Numbered from the stretch's first letter, positions 31,302-41,729 are shown. The stretch: DNA of 64,000 nt from Argyresthia goedartella (GCA_949825045.1 OX463808.1:27837674-27901673), one strand, 5' to 3'. Program-made: numbers and translations. The notes: generated from the letters alone by a model not told the origin.

Positions 31302-32282
31302 TTATTCGAGTACGACATCAATGTCTTTTACCGAGTAGATTGGGATGGCTTTGGTATCCTTATTCTTCCTTGCCAGAACCTTTCCCTCTTTGCACCATAC
31401 ATACTGGAAGGAGGGCCGTAGTCTTGATCCGGCTTGGTAAAGCAGAGTCTTGATGTGGTGGGATAGGGCTTCCCTGACGTAGACACGATCGTTTGCAGAG
31501 CCTGTTGGGGTGGACGGACCAAGGATATCTCCTACCGTCGGCTCTTTGTCTCTGCCAGACTTCACCCACTGGTCGCGGCTGGCTCTCCAGCGCATTTCGA
31601 CGAGGATACTTCCTGGTTTCTCCCTGCGTGTTGCTGTACGACGGGCAGTCAACATGTCATCAGCGTTGACATCCAACTTCGAAGCTACAGTCTTCATCAG
31701 TAGGGTAACGTCTTCTTTTTCAGCCGTTTTCGGTATTCCGGCTATTTCTAGCGACGTGACTAGCTGTTGCTGTTCGAACTCCTGCTGGCGTTGCTCCATT
31801 GTGCAGATTCTCAGTTCCAGGTTTTTGTTTCGGTTAACTAAGTCCATATTTTTGTTTTCAAGCTGTTTGATTTTTATGTTCTGGTTTCTTAGGGTCTCTT
31901 CGATGCCGCTCACCTGGTCACTGATGAATTCGAGGGAGGTTTGAAAGCTTTCCAACTCTTGTTTAATAGTTTTCCTCATTTCAACGGTGATATCATTCAG
32001 CAGTTTCTTGACATCGATGTTTATTGTTTTTTTTGCCTCTTCAGAATCAGCATCCGGTTCGTCTTCAGGTATGAAGAAGGACGAGCGTTTCGATGTACCT
32101 CCTAGGCACTCCTCGCAGCTCCATTCTAGGCCGTTGGTGGCGCGCAGGGCAGCAATCTGCTTGGTTGAGATGTTGGCGCATTCGGTGGTTGCATGCACAC
32201 ACTTTTCGCATCTGCTGCACTCTATACCGGGGGCTTTTTTTTTGATGTTCTTGTTGCAGATAAAGCACTTTTTAAGAACCAT
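31302..32282 (-). CDS. LINE ORF1 with PHD-type zinc finger and coiled coil
   Basis: An intact 326-residue frame. The N-terminus has a PHD-like zinc finger: 'CFICNKNI', 'CSRCEKCVH' and 'WSCEECLGG' provide paired Cys and a His. Residues about 85-160 form a long heptad-rich segment ('QNIKIKQLENKNMDLVNRN') predicted to be a coiled coil for trimer or dimer formation. The C-terminal half has 'EDVTLLMKTVASKLDV' and 'VYVREALSHHIKTLLYQAG', resembling the nucleic-acid-binding part of CR1/Jockey ORF1. It would bind LINE RNA. The start follows AAG directly upstream and no in-frame extension is seen. Confidence 0.75.
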   Translation of the reverse strand: MVLKKCFICNKNIKKKAPGIECSRCEKCVHATTECANISTKQIAALRATNGLEWSCEECLGGTSKRSSFFIPEDEPDADSEEAKKTINIDVKKLLNDITVEMRKTIKQELESFQTSLEFISDQVSGIEETLRNQNIKIKQLENKNMDLVNRNKNLELRICTMEQRQQEFEQQQLVTSLEIAGIPKTAEKEDVTLLMKTVASKLDVNADDMLTARRTATRREKPGSILVEMRWRASRDQWVKSGRDKEPTVGDILGPSTPTGSANDRVYVREALSHHIKTLLYQAGSRLRPSFQYVWCKEGKVLARKNKDTKAIPIYSVKDIDVVLE

Positions 32283-32646
32283 CTTAAGATTTCCAATGCA
32301 CTTTCAAAATTATGTGGGTACTATAATATAATGTACTGTGAGAAATAATAGCAAGTAGCACAAGTGTACTGTTTGACAGCTCGACGCGTAATTGAGCGTC
32401 TTATTATAAATAGCTTAAGTTTACGAGTTTATTTATAAGAGATGCAATGAATAAAACTTTAATTATGGTTGGAGTCCGATGGGGAAACTTCCCACTTGTA
32501 ACGACCTTTTCTCGCCACTCCAGTATTTATTTTAAAAAATACCTAAAATAATAGGTTATTCCTATAAACAATGGGAAGCTTAGTTATATTTTATAGATTT
32601 GTAGAACACTAGAATAGAGTTATGTTGCAAAAAGGGCAAAATTTCT

Positions 32647-32723
32647 TTGTCCTCCGCTACATTACTCTCCGTTTTTCTAAAATGAAATCTGGAGAGTAAT
32701 GAAGCGACTTGGAGGACAATGAA
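32647..32723. repeat. Left subterminal array and hairpin of a DNA transposon
   Basis: TTGTCCTCC (32647-32655) and CATTACTCTCC (32660-32670) are complementary to GGAGGACAA (32711-32719) and GGAGAGTAATG (32691-32701), forming a two-part hairpin. The motif GGAGNNNNAATGAA occurs at 32691 and 32711, 20 bp apart, and is found in inverted orientation near 42,744-42,815. Confidence 0.65.
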
Positions 32724-32784
32724 TTTATTTTTCTATTAAAGTTGGAATAAGTAAAATTTCCAAATAAAACAACAAATGGCCAAG

Positions 32785-32830
32785 TGTGAGTCTGACTCAC
32801 CCTTGAAGGGTTCCGTAGTAGCATCATAAA
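32785..32830 (+). repeat. Short degenerate lepidopteran repeat
   Basis: ATGGCCAAGTGTGAGTCTGA followed by CTCACCCTTGAAGGGTTCCGTA is close to a phrase widespread in moth and butterfly genomes (GGCCAAGTGCGAGTCGGACT...). Recognised from memory; only a short piece is present. Confidence 0.4.
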
Positions 32831-33029
32831 TACACCTGATCCCCTAGACCAAATATCACTATCATTCTTCAACAAAAAAAAATATATTTTTATTAGATAA
32901 TGATTACTTCATTGCAAAAAGTAAATTTTAAATAAAATAATGACAAAAATTTATTGTAAAATTTAAATTAGACCTACCTACCTATTAAAATTGTAAATAC
33001 CGTGCTAAAATTTATTAATTTTTACAATG

Positions 33030-34330
33030 ACATTGCAGAAATAAATGGCGAACAAAAAAAAAACTCGAAAGAAGAAAAACTGCTAAAAGATAGAATGAGA
33101 AAAAAGAAATAATATGAAGAAAATAAAGATGACCCTGTATGATAAAGATTACGTGAAATTCAAAAAGAAAAAAAACAGAAAAATATATATATTACAGAAA
33201 GAAAGAAAAAAAATCTAAGTATTAAAGATATGAATAGTAGAGACCAACGTGAGCAAAGAAAACGTTGGAAGAAGAAATCTCGAAATTATATATATAAAAA
33301 GAAGAGGCAAAAAGAACTCGAAACAATTTTAATGTATAATTCACCGCCAGAAAGCGACGCTGACCTTGCTGAGGGTAACCCGTTACAGGAAAATGACAGG
33401 GACGATAACATTTCTAATGAAGACCTTCTCGCTAATTTGGAAACTCCAAAAACCGGTAAACAATAGGACTGTTCGAAAATGACTTCTGCTGCTTTGAATA
33501 CTCCAAAAAACAGTAGACGACAGGAGAAAAGTACGAAAATGAGTTCTTTTCGGAAATACAGGTATAAGACTTCTAAAGAGATCAGGTTGTTAAAAGCTGA
33601 AGTTAATCAGTTGAAAAATGAAAAGGAGAAGTTTGAAAGAAAAGCTAAATATATGAAGAGTAGATAAGGATATATGAAGAAAGAGAAAAATATAGAAGAT
33701 ACATTGGAAAAGAAAGTCAATTCATTATTCGAAGATTTTGAATAAGGTAAGGTTGAGGAAATGAAGAAGAAGTTATTGTTTAATGAAACTTTAATACAGG
33801 GACAAAACAAAACATTCAAGAAACTAAACAAGACAGAAAAAATAAGTTTTTCTGAAAATGCTATCCAGCAAGCCAAGATAAAATAATTAAACATAAACTC
33901 AAATCCAAGATTCTTCGTTCATCTACAGAAAAAAAACCGGTAAATGAACGAAGAATAAAAGCTCAGCAAAGGTAGAAAATATTACAAGAGTTCTTTGAAA
34001 AGGATGCAAACAGTCGTGTAGCTGCAGGAAAAAAAGAATATATCGCAAAACGGGTTTGTAAAAAAACAGAAGCGTTACCTAAAGGATAATCGGAAAAATT
34101 TACATGATACATATCAAAAACAACACGGAAAAGAAGCATTAAGTTATGCTGTATTTTGCAGATTAAGACCATTTTGGGTCGCCTTTCCGAAAGTAGAACG
34201 TGATACCTGCCAATGCAAATTGCATGCCAATGTGGAACTACTTGTGAAACCTCTCAAAAAGGCGAAGATAATAACTGAATATTCATCAACAGATCTATTG
34301 AAAAAGCTTTGATCTATTGAAATGTCTTGT
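33030..34330 (+). pseudogene. Transposase-like gene of unknown family, broken
   Basis: Frames 33230-33466 and 33479-33667 encode very Lys/Arg-rich segments ('QREQRKRWKKKSRNYIY', 'KYRYKTSKEIRLLKAEVNQL') with a short coiled coil. Further on, about 33975-34080 encodes 'LQEFFEKDANSRVAAGKKEY', and in another frame about 34060-34310 encodes 'ALSYAVFCRLRPFWVAFPK' then 'RDTCQCKLHANVELL'. I have seen this wording in uncharacterised multi-copy proteins of insects and cnidarians thought to be transposon-derived. Several stops and frameshifts break it, and the catalytic part is missing beyond 34,330. Confidence 0.5.
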
Positions 34331-34432
34331 TGAAATATGTAGGTACCCATAGGTCTCCTGTAATACCAAAAATAATAGTAGGTACATACATTTTGTTTAA
34401 ATTTTTATAATAAATATGTCCAATAAATATTA

Positions 34433-34436
34433 ATAT
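34433..34436. repeat. Left target-site duplication of the Gypsy element
   Basis: ATAT here directly precedes the TGTTACG start of the LTR and is repeated at 42442-42445 after the AACA end. Low-complexity flanks make a 4-bp match only moderately informative. Confidence 0.6.
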
Positions 34437-34726
34437 TGTTACGCCGGTAGGTTATGTCAAAAACTTTGAACGTCAATTTCAGTGCTTTAGAGGCGTTTTC
34501 AGCAGGCTGAAAAGTCATTTCAGGCCGTTTCAGAAATTACTCTATCACATATCTAAAGATCGAAATTTCACCCAAGTTGCCGTCGTTTTCAGGCGCCTGA
34601 AACATGTTTTCAGTCCGTTTCAGGGCACCCTCTATCAGATGACGCCATAACCTGAAAACCCGTTTTCAGGCGTTTTCAGGACCCCTTATGGGCCTCTGAA
34701 GCACAAATCGTTATATAGCGAAATAT

Positions 34727-35996
34727 CAGAGTCATGATTCAGAGTTATTTTTTTTATTGAATATAAATAAATAAATTATCTTATTCAACGTCAAAATTAT
34801 ACTTACTTATAACTACAAGTCAATTTTTTTTTATATAAAAAAGACTACACCGTTTCGGAAGGTGGGCCTCGGGGTTAAGAAGAAACGGCAAGAAACTCCC
34901 CCATACCTTTTTTTTTTTAAAAGTGACTTTACAACAGGTACTGGTTTCGGTCTAAGGAAATTCGCCGGCGAGTGTAGACTTGATCCATCGCCCCTCGTCG
35001 AATTTCTGTGCGCTGAGATGGTATGGACCATGCAGTTTTGTCATCTAGGTATTCCTTAATACTATAATAGGACTTTCTTATCAGCTCATTTTTAACATAG
35101 TTTTTGAACCTCTTTTCAGGAAGGATCAATGATTCCTGTGGTATTTTATTGTAGAAGCGAATACAGTGCCCCATGAATGATGTGCCTACTTTACTTAGTC
35201 TAAATAATGGTAGTGCTAACCTATTTTTATTTCTAGTGTTAATTGTATGGCTATCACCTACAATTTTAAATAAAGCTATGTTTTTTTTTACATGCATGAT
35301 ATTCTCGTATATATATTGACAGGTAACCGTAAGTATATTAATTTCTTTGAATTTTTCTCTTAATGATTCTCTAGCATCTAATTGATATATCGCCCTGATC
35401 GCCCTTTTTTGTAAGAAAAATATCGTATTTATATCTGCTGCTCTCCCCCAGAGCAATATTCCATAAGACATAATACTGTAAAAATAACTAAAGTAAACCA
35501 ATCTGGCAGTTTCAACATCTGTAAGATATCTGATTTGTCTGACCGCAAAAGCGGCTGAGCTAAGTCTTCGTGCGAGATTAGTTATGTGAGGACCCCATTG
35601 AAGTTTCGAATCTATAGTGATTCCGAGAAAGATTGTCTCTTCAACGAGGTCCAATCTTTCAGATCCTATTCTAACACTGTTTTCAACCTGTCGTACATTA
35701 GGCAAACAAAATTTGATACATTTAGTCTTCTTTGAGTTTAATAACAGGTTGTTTACATTGAACCAACTTAACACATGAGAGAGTGTACTATTTGCGTCGT
35801 CTAGAATTTCTTCTTGTCTTTTCACCTTGAAAATAATAGATGTGTCATCAGCAAATAGAACAATCTGAGTCATTTTTTCCACCATATAAGGCAGGTCATT
35901 CATGTACACTAAGAAAAGGAACGGACCTAAGATAGAACCCTGGGGTACACCCATATTCCTATGGGTTCCAGTGGACTTGCATCTGTTTATATATAT
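34727..35996 (-). mobile_element. LINE fragment inserted in the Gypsy 5' LTR
   Basis: The minus-strand frame 35954-34929 (341 codons) starts at 'MGVPQGSILGPFLFLVYMND' and includes catalytic 'LFADDTSIIF', then the same C-terminal wording as the LINE at 26,850. It is 5'-truncated just before the reverse transcriptase block. Comparison with the 3' LTR shows where LTR sequence stops (about 34726) and resumes (35997). A clean target duplication could not be resolved because the site is AT-repetitive. Confidence 0.8.
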
Positions 35997-36040
35997 CCGG
36001 TAGGAGTGACAGAGATAGCACTACTAGAAAGAGATAGCTA

Positions 36041-36210
36041 TACTCGGAACATTCGAGAAGTGTGTGACAGAGATAGAACTACTAGAAAGAGATAGCTATA
36101 CTCGGAACATTCGAGAAGGGAGTGACAGAGAGAGTGCACCATTAGAGAGAGACATATATGGTCTCGAATGTTCTCGGCCCGCACGCTGGTCCTTACTAGA
36201 ATATTCGCGA
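36041..36210 (+). promoter_or_regulatory. Heat-shock element cluster in the 5' LTR
   Basis: GAACATTCGAGAA, a perfect alternating GAA/TTC/GAA heat-shock element, occurs at 36047-36059 and 36105-36117, exactly 58 bp apart inside a duplicated unit. Partial elements follow: GAATGTTC near 36166 and GAATATTC near 36199. They lie 40-200 bp upstream of a TATA box. Binding by heat-shock factor is inferred from sequence only. Confidence 0.65.
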
Positions 36211-36247
36211 TATGTGTGGACAATGTGTCCAGAGCGGCTCCGCGGGA

Positions 36248-36255
36248 TATAAAAG
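36248..36255 (+). promoter_or_regulatory. Gypsy LTR TATA box
   Basis: TATAAAAG followed by GC-rich sequence. The same box is at 42252-42259 in the 3' LTR. Transcription should start about 25-35 bp downstream; in this copy the LINE insertion begins at 36282, right at the expected start, and probably disrupts transcription. Confidence 0.7.
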
Positions 36256-36281
36256 GCGCCGACGGCCGGCACGAGTTAGTT

Positions 36282-36856
36282 AACGTCGTCAGCCAGGTCA
36301 AGGTGGCACGCGCCAAGCTGCGTCCACTTTTCGACTCCAGCCTCCCTCTGAGGGCGAAGCTCGGGATCTACAAGACCTACGTGAGATCCCGCCTCACCTA
36401 CGCGGCCCCGGCATGGTACGCCCTGTGCTCGGAGACGAACAAACGGAGACTCCGAGCCCAAGAAAACCTCTCTCTGCGTACCATCGTCGGCGCCCCCCGC
36501 TACGTGAGGAACGCGACAATCCAGAGGGACCTAAGATGGGAAACCGTGGACCAGTTTGTCCAGAGGCTGGCGAAGGGCATGTTCGCGCGTGCGGATGCAT
36601 CACACCTTCCGCACATCGCCGAACTGGCGCCGCACCACGCGCGCCCGCCCGACCGCCGCCGCCTGCCACGCGACCTGGTTGCCTAGCCGGCGATCACCCA
36701 CTGCATACCAGCGCCACAAGAAGACCACCGCCCGCAGGGGCCATCCGATGACCTGTCCACAGGAGTGGACAGAGGCGATTCTTCGGGAAGAGGTCCGTCG
36801 ACCTGACCCCGACTCCCCACGCCCCAGAAAGGGTGCGTGAGAAGATAATGAAGAAG
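36282..36856 (+). mobile_element. GC-rich LINE 3' fragment inserted in the Gypsy 5' LTR
   Basis: A 575-bp insert flanked by an 11-bp duplication, ACGAGTTAGTT (36271-36281 and 36857-36867). It encodes 'AKLGIYKTYVRSRLTYAAPA' and 'RRLRAQENLSLRTIVGAPRY', the conserved C-terminal region of Jockey-type LINEs, ending at a stop near 36686. It has no poly(A) tail. GC content is much higher than in the neighbouring DNA. Confidence 0.85.
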
Positions 36857-37025
36857 ACGAGTTAGTTACATTTTAACTGCGATCGAGTGCTAGTACAAGG
36901 ATAATCGGAGAGAAAGACTCTTCGTGTGAATAGTGAGTGCGTAATTTGGGTAATAAAGTGAGTGTTCTATTTAGTGGATTAATTCGTGCTTTTCTATCAA
37001 ATACGAACCCCACGCTCGTAACATT

Positions 37026-37042
37026 TGGTGTCAGAAGTGGGA
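37026..37042 (+). other. Gypsy primer-binding site
   Basis: TGGTGTCAGAAGTGGGA begins two bases after the LTR end (AACA, 37020-37023). The leading TGG pairs with a tRNA CCA end. I cannot name the tRNA from this alone. Confidence 0.7.
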
Positions 37043-37048
37043 TAGAAA

Positions 37049-38161
37049 ATGCCGTTAATGCCACGAGAAACCGAGCCAAAAGGAGTGACGACGCGAAGCC
37101 AAACGTCTGGGTCTGGAGACTCGACGCTTGGTACATCGGAATCACCTGCTCCAGCTGCACAAGGAGTAGACCTCAACGTTATCTTCGTCATCCTAAAGGA
37201 ACAAGCGAGAGAGCTAAAGGAACAGTCGCGAAAACAGGAGGAACAGGCACGAATGCTTCGTGAGGTACATGAGTCCACGACCGAATGGAAGAGAGAGTTG
37301 TTCGAGGTCCAGGAAAAACTGGCCGATATGGATGAAAAACTAGAGAGTCGAGTCCATGATGTCGATAAAAAAATTGAGACCTGTGAGAGCCGTCTCCAAA
37401 AACTTGAGATCAAAGTGGCTAATGGTCCAAGTACCTATGTACCCGACGCGTCGGTGTCCGGAGGCGGCAGGTTCAAAGTGCCTCCCTTTGACGGTAGCTC
37501 ATCGTGGACTGCCTATAAGCTGCAGTTCGAGTCTGTTTCCCAGGCTAATGGTTAGAGTAAGGAGCAAGCCAGGACAGCACTGACGTTGGCGCTGCGCGAC
37601 GAGGCTCTTACCATACTAGAGGCTCTAGGAAACGACCGGACGTACGACCGCCTTCTAGAAGCCTTGGAGGCACGATACGCTGACAGTCACCTGGAGCACG
37701 TGTACCGAGCTCAGTTAAAGGACAGGACACAAGGACGTAACGAGTCCTTACAACAGTGGGCCCTGGAAATCGAGAAGTTGGTTAGGAAGGCCTATCAACG
37801 TACGTCAGCATCCTTTATGGACAGTATGCTGGTGCAGGCCTTCATCGATGGGATCTGGGATCTGGAAGTAAGGGCAGCCGTGCGATTGGGACATCATGGC
37901 AGCCTAAAGGATGCAGTAGCCCACGCTCTCGAGGTGGAAGCTGTACGACAGGATTCATCCAGGCCTTTCAGGGTGCGAGAAGTGTCGACTACGAAGCCAG
38001 TAGATTCCCGCCGCGAATTTGGGCCACGTTGCTACCATTGTGAAGAACGTGGTCACCTGCAGTCAGGCTGTCCAAAAAGGACTAGGAGGGACAGAGACCC
38101 CGCTCCAATGGCGAGGAAAATAGGCTCTGTGGAGTCAGAGCCCCAACAGGGAAACGAATAA
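37049..38161 (+). pseudogene. Gypsy gag with one in-frame stop
   Basis: The frame is interrupted by TAG at 37553-37555 and continues in the same frame from 37556. The N-terminal part has a long Glu/Lys/Arg coiled coil (about 37190-37400), then 'RFKVPPFDGSSSWTAYKLQF', the start of the retrotransposon capsid fold. The second part has 'QWALEIEKLVRKAY' and a CCHC zinc knuckle 'CYHCEERGHLQSGC' near 38030-38075. Gag would form the particle around the element RNA. The single stop would truncate it before most of the capsid. Confidence 0.8.
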
Positions 38162-38172
38162 AAGCCAGGACT

Positions 38173-38885
38173 ATGGGACGAGTGCTGGCTGGCGGTCAAA
38201 ATGTCCCAATTATGATCTCACAGGCAAACGAAGGGAATAGTCTGGTTTTCAATGGAGAAATCTGTGGAATACCATGTCTCCTTACCATAGACACCGGAGC
38301 TTCTCGGACTGTGATCAGCTCTCGGCTACTGAGACACCTGACCAGAGATCATCTAGTCCGTCCAAGGAGAACGAGAGTTAGCTGTGATAATAGGTGAAAA
38401 AGAATACTGGCATTAAAATGATCGTTGCTAACATCGTCGACGACTGCATTATTGGATTGGATTTTATGAGGAGATATGACTGTAAAATCGACTTGAAGGT
38501 TGGAGTTCTAAAGTTTGGAGTTGATGAGATTCCTATACAAGGTGGAGTAAATGGAAATGTTTACTGTACCAGGAGAACCATTCTTCAACCAAGGTCACAG
38601 GTTTTAGTTCCAGTGAAATTGCCGAACTCCACAAGGCCGCAATCTCACCGCTGTGTGGTGGTAGAGAGGTTGGATGCTGATAAACCGTGGATAACAGCCC
38701 GTACAATGGTAACCACGGCATCTACAGCATTTGTAAGGATCCTTAATCCAAGCGACACGGAATGCGTCCTCAATAAAGGAACGCTGGTCGGATCATGCCA
38801 AGAAATTTCTTGGATAAGAGGCTGCCGGGAATCTGAGGTAAACGTGAAACCTGGGCATGTTAAGCCAGCCCTCAATGGATGTTGA
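38173..38885 (+). pseudogene. Gypsy protease region, frameshifted
   Basis: Frame 38173-38397 holds 'CLLTIDTGASRTVISSRLL', with the aspartic protease DTGA site near 38290. The frame shifts near 38,390 and continues at 38394-38885 with 'IIGLDFMRRYDCKIDLKVG', the second half of the protease fold (GLDF). A second shift near 38,870 leads to reverse transcriptase. Confidence 0.75.
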
Positions 38886-39834
38886 AAAATTACTAAATGA
38901 CTCCAGGGAGCACCTTACCGAGGAGGAATTCCTTAAGGCGCGTAGCTTACTGCTACGATATCGCAACGTCTTTTCTTCGCATGATGATGACATCGGAAGA
39001 ACTGGAGTGGTTCAGCATGAGATCGACACTGGGGAAACTATGCCTATCCGACAGCGCCCTCGGAGAGTTCCAGTAGCTCGGGAGTAGGAGGTTGAGGGCA
39101 TGATCGAGGAAATGCAAAGAAGCGGCGTTATTGAACCTTCAACAAGCCCGTGGTGTTCTCCCGTAGTTTTGGTTAAGAAGAAGGACGGCACCATGAGATT
39201 CTGTATTGACTACCGTCGACTTAATGATGTAACCAAGAAGGACAGTTATCCACTTCCACGAATCGACGACACTTTAGACACATTGAACGGAATGAAATGG
39301 TTTTCAACGTTGGATCTGAAAAGTGGCTATTGGCAAGTCGAAATCAAGGACAAGGATAAGGAGAAAACGGCCTTCTCTACTGGCAAGGGACTCTGGCAGT
39401 TCAATGTTATGCCATTTGGACTGTGTAATGCACCAGCCACATTTGAGAGATTAATGGAACAAATATTAGCTGGACTTCTAGGAGAAACTTGCTTGGTCTA
39501 TTTGGATGACATCATTATCGTTGGTAGAGACTTCAACGACCACTTGAATAAATTGGAGTAGGTGCTAGGCAAACTACGAGGGGTAAATCTGAAACTCAGT
39601 CCGAAGAAATGCTCGTTTTTCAAACTTAAAGTGAATTACTTGGGACACGCGATTTCGAAGGACGGCATCCAGACAGATCCTGAGAAGATTAGCGCCGTGA
39701 AGGATTGGCCGACGCCAAAAGACAAGACTGCAGTATGTGCCTTTTTGGGGCTTTGTTCATACTACAGACGTTTTGTGAAGAACTTCTCGGATATAGCAAA
39801 GCCTTTGCATCAACTAACGGAAGAAAAGCGATAA
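38857..39834 (+). pseudogene. Gypsy reverse transcriptase with in-frame stops
   Basis: Motifs in order: 'HEIDTGETMPIRQRPRRVP', 'WCSPVVLVKKKDGTMRFCID', 'LPRIDDTLDTLNG', 'FSTLDLKSGYWQ', 'MPFGLCNAPATFERLM' and catalytic 'YLDD' at 39499-39510. 'VNYLGHAISKDGI' and 'FLGLCSYYRRFVKNFSDIAK' follow. Stops at 39085-39087 (TAG), 39559-39561 (TAG) and 39832-39834 (TAA) interrupt an otherwise constant frame. All catalytic Asp are present, so the damage is by scattered nonsense changes rather than decay of the domain. Confidence 0.85.
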
Positions 39835-39903
39835 TTTGACTGGAACGAACAATGTGAGTCAAGTTTCAACGAGCTTAAAGGAAGACTTTGTGAAACGCCA
39901 ATA

Positions 39904-40350
39904 ATGGGGTATCCAGACCCGGACGAGGATTTCATTGTGGATACAGATGCTAGTAACACTGGAATTGGAGGTGTCTTGTCGCAAAAGAAAGGAGATAACG
40001 AAGTTGTGATTGCATATTTCAGTAAGTCATTGTCAAAACCAGAGAGGAATTACTGTGTAACTCGGAGAAAATTGCTAGCAGTTGTCAAGACGTTACAGCA
40101 TTTCAGCAAATACCTGCTGGGAATAAAGTTTCGTATCAGAACTGAAAATGCTGCTTTAAAGTGGTTGCTAGAATTTAAAAACCCCGAGGGACAAGTGGCG
40201 AGATGGATTGAACAACTGCAGGAGTATGATTTCATCATCGAACACCGTAGTGTGAAATCACATGGAATGCTGACGCCCTATCACGTAGACCTTGTGCGGA
40301 TGACTGTAAACATTGCTCAAGACAAGAAGGCAAGGAATGTGTTCGAATGA
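39904..40350 (+). pseudogene. Gypsy RNase H
   Basis: The frame holds 'FIVDTDASNTGIGGVLSQ', with the first RNase H catalytic Asp, and 'AYFSKSLSKPERNYCVTRRK', then 'FRIRTENAALKWLL', where the usual Asp of TDHxAL is changed to Glu. The frame ends at 40348-40350 and integrase resumes in another frame at 40488. Confidence 0.8.
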
Positions 40351-40487
40351 TAAGAACTGATACGGTTAGCGACGAGTGGAGTGATGAAATCATGCAGCAA
40401 GCGCAACAAGAGGACCCTGACGTGAGACCCATTTTTGATTGGATTAATGCTGGCGCACCTTAACCAAGATGGTGTGATGTAGCTCCT

Positions 40488-41729
40488 ATGAGTGCGGTAA
40501 CAAAAAGCTACTGGGCACAATGGGATAGCTTGGTTATGCATAATGACGTTCTATGTAGAAAATGGGAATCAACAAATGGGAAGGATGCTCACCTGCAAGT
40601 CGTTGTCCCAAAGAAAAGGGTGAAAGATGTTTTGAGAATATTTCACGATGGAACATCCGGTGGACACCTTGGAGTAAAAAGGACCCTAATGAAAATTCGG
40701 CAACGCTTTTATTGGATTCACTGCCGAGAAGATGTTGAAAATTGGTGTAAACGATGCACTAACTGTGCATCAGTCAAGGGACCGCATACCCGTAGCCGAG
40801 GAACACTCAAGTTGTACAACGTGGGAGCCCCTTGGGAAAGGGTTGCATTAGATATCGCAGGACCATTCCCAACATCGGACTCCGGAAACAAGTACATTCT
40901 TGTCGTGATGGATTACTTCACGAAGTGGCCTGAAGTATTTGCCATTCCTAATCAAGAAGCGGTAACCATAGCTGAAAAGTTAGTGAACGAAGTATTCTGC
41001 TGGTTTGGGGTACCACTCGAAATCCACAGTGATCAAGGAAGAAACTTCGTGTCTGCGGTCTTTCAGGAGACTTGTCGCATAATGGGAATTCATAAGACGA
41101 GGACTACGGCGTATCATCCACACTCAGATGGAATGGTTGAGAGATTTAACCAGACACTGGAGAGACATCTAGCCAAGGTCGTTGAGAGCCATCAAAAAGA
41201 TTGGGATCGGCATATCCCCCTCTTCCTGTTGTCTTATAGGTCGGCAACTCACGAAAGTACGGCGGTTACTCCATCGTATGCGAATTTTGGAAGAGAACTC
41301 CGTCTGCCTGCAGATCTCCTGACTGGACGTCCGCCCGATACACCAAGGACCATCACGGAATATGCAAGTGATTTGCGGGATCGGATTGATGATGTTCACA
41401 GCCTGGTACGTGAACACGGGCTCCACGCTAGCATAAAGATGAAAACCCGATATGACCGGAAGTCTTATCAAGTGGGTTTTGAGGAAGGTTCGTTGGTGTG
41501 GCTACATAACCCTATGCGACGAGTAGGAAAGTCCCCGAAACTATCTCCGAATTGGGAAGGGCCTTACAAGGTGGTCACCAAAATAAACGACGTCACGTAT
41601 CGAATCCAGCGGAATCCTCGTAGTCCGAGCAAGTTTGTTCATGTTGACCGGCTGGCCAGATACCACGGAAATAATGATGCTCGGGACGAGCATGTCTTAG
41701 GAGGGGGTAGTGTTACGCCGGTAGGTTAG
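40488..41729 (+). CDS. Gypsy integrase
   Basis: A 413-codon frame that is intact from the zinc domain to the LTR. The zinc domain has 'FHDGTSGGHLGVKRTL' and 'WCKRCTNCASVKG' (HHCC). The core has 'ALDIAGPFPTSDSGNKYI' (Asp), 'EIHSDQGRNFVSAVF' (Asp) and 'YHPHSDGMVERFNQTL' (Glu). The C-terminal domain has 'NWEGPYKVVTKINDVTYRI' and 'FVHVDRLARYHG', the GPY/F-type module. The first Met is unlikely to be the natural start because integrase is cut from a polyprotein. The frame overlaps the first 19 bases of the 3' LTR. Confidence 0.8.
   Translation: MSAVTKSYWAQWDSLVMHNDVLCRKWESTNGKDAHLQVVVPKKRVKDVLRIFHDGTSGGHLGVKRTLMKIRQRFYWIHCREDVENWCKRCTNCASVKGPHTRSRGTLKLYNVGAPWERVALDIAGPFPTSDSGNKYILVVMDYFTKWPEVFAIPNQEAVTIAEKLVNEVFCWFGVPLEIHSDQGRNFVSAVFQETCRIMGIHKTRTTAYHPHSDGMVERFNQTLERHLAKVVESHQKDWDRHIPLFLLSYRSATHESTAVTPSYANFGRELRLPADLLTGRPPDTPRTITEYASDLRDRIDDVHSLVREHGLHASIKMKTRYDRKSYQVGFEEGSLVWLHNPMRRVGKSPKLSPNWEGPYKVVTKINDVTYRIQRNPRSPSKFVHVDRLARYHGNNDARDEHVLGGGSVTPVG
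41698..41710 (+). other. Gypsy polypurine tract
   Basis: TAGGAGGGGGTAG lies immediately before the TGTTACG start of the 3' LTR, the position of the plus-strand primer in Gypsy elements. Confidence 0.65.

Larger units (their letters stand above)
28081..32300 (-). mobile_element. Near full-length CR1/Jockey-like LINE
   Basis: On the minus strand: ORF1 (32282-31302), then ORF2 in several frames (31290-28300), then a 3' UTR ending in an A-run (plus-strand T-run at about 28081-28094). ORF1 is intact; ORF2 has at least three frameshifts. Its sequence is distinct from the LINEs at 2,100 and 26,850. Confidence 0.8.
34437..37023 (+). repeat. Gypsy 5' LTR, split into three pieces
   Basis: LTR sequence is at 34437-34726, 35997-36281 and 36868-37023. 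The gaps are LINE insertions. The pieces join to match the uninterrupted 3' LTR throughout. The first piece has many TTTCAG motifs, the second has heat-shock elements and a TATA box, the third runs to CTCGTAACA. Confidence 0.9.

Noticed and set aside
31510..32331. Plus-strand frames opposite LINE ORF1
   Set aside because: They mirror the intact ORF1 coiled-coil and zinc-finger coding sequence on the minus strand.
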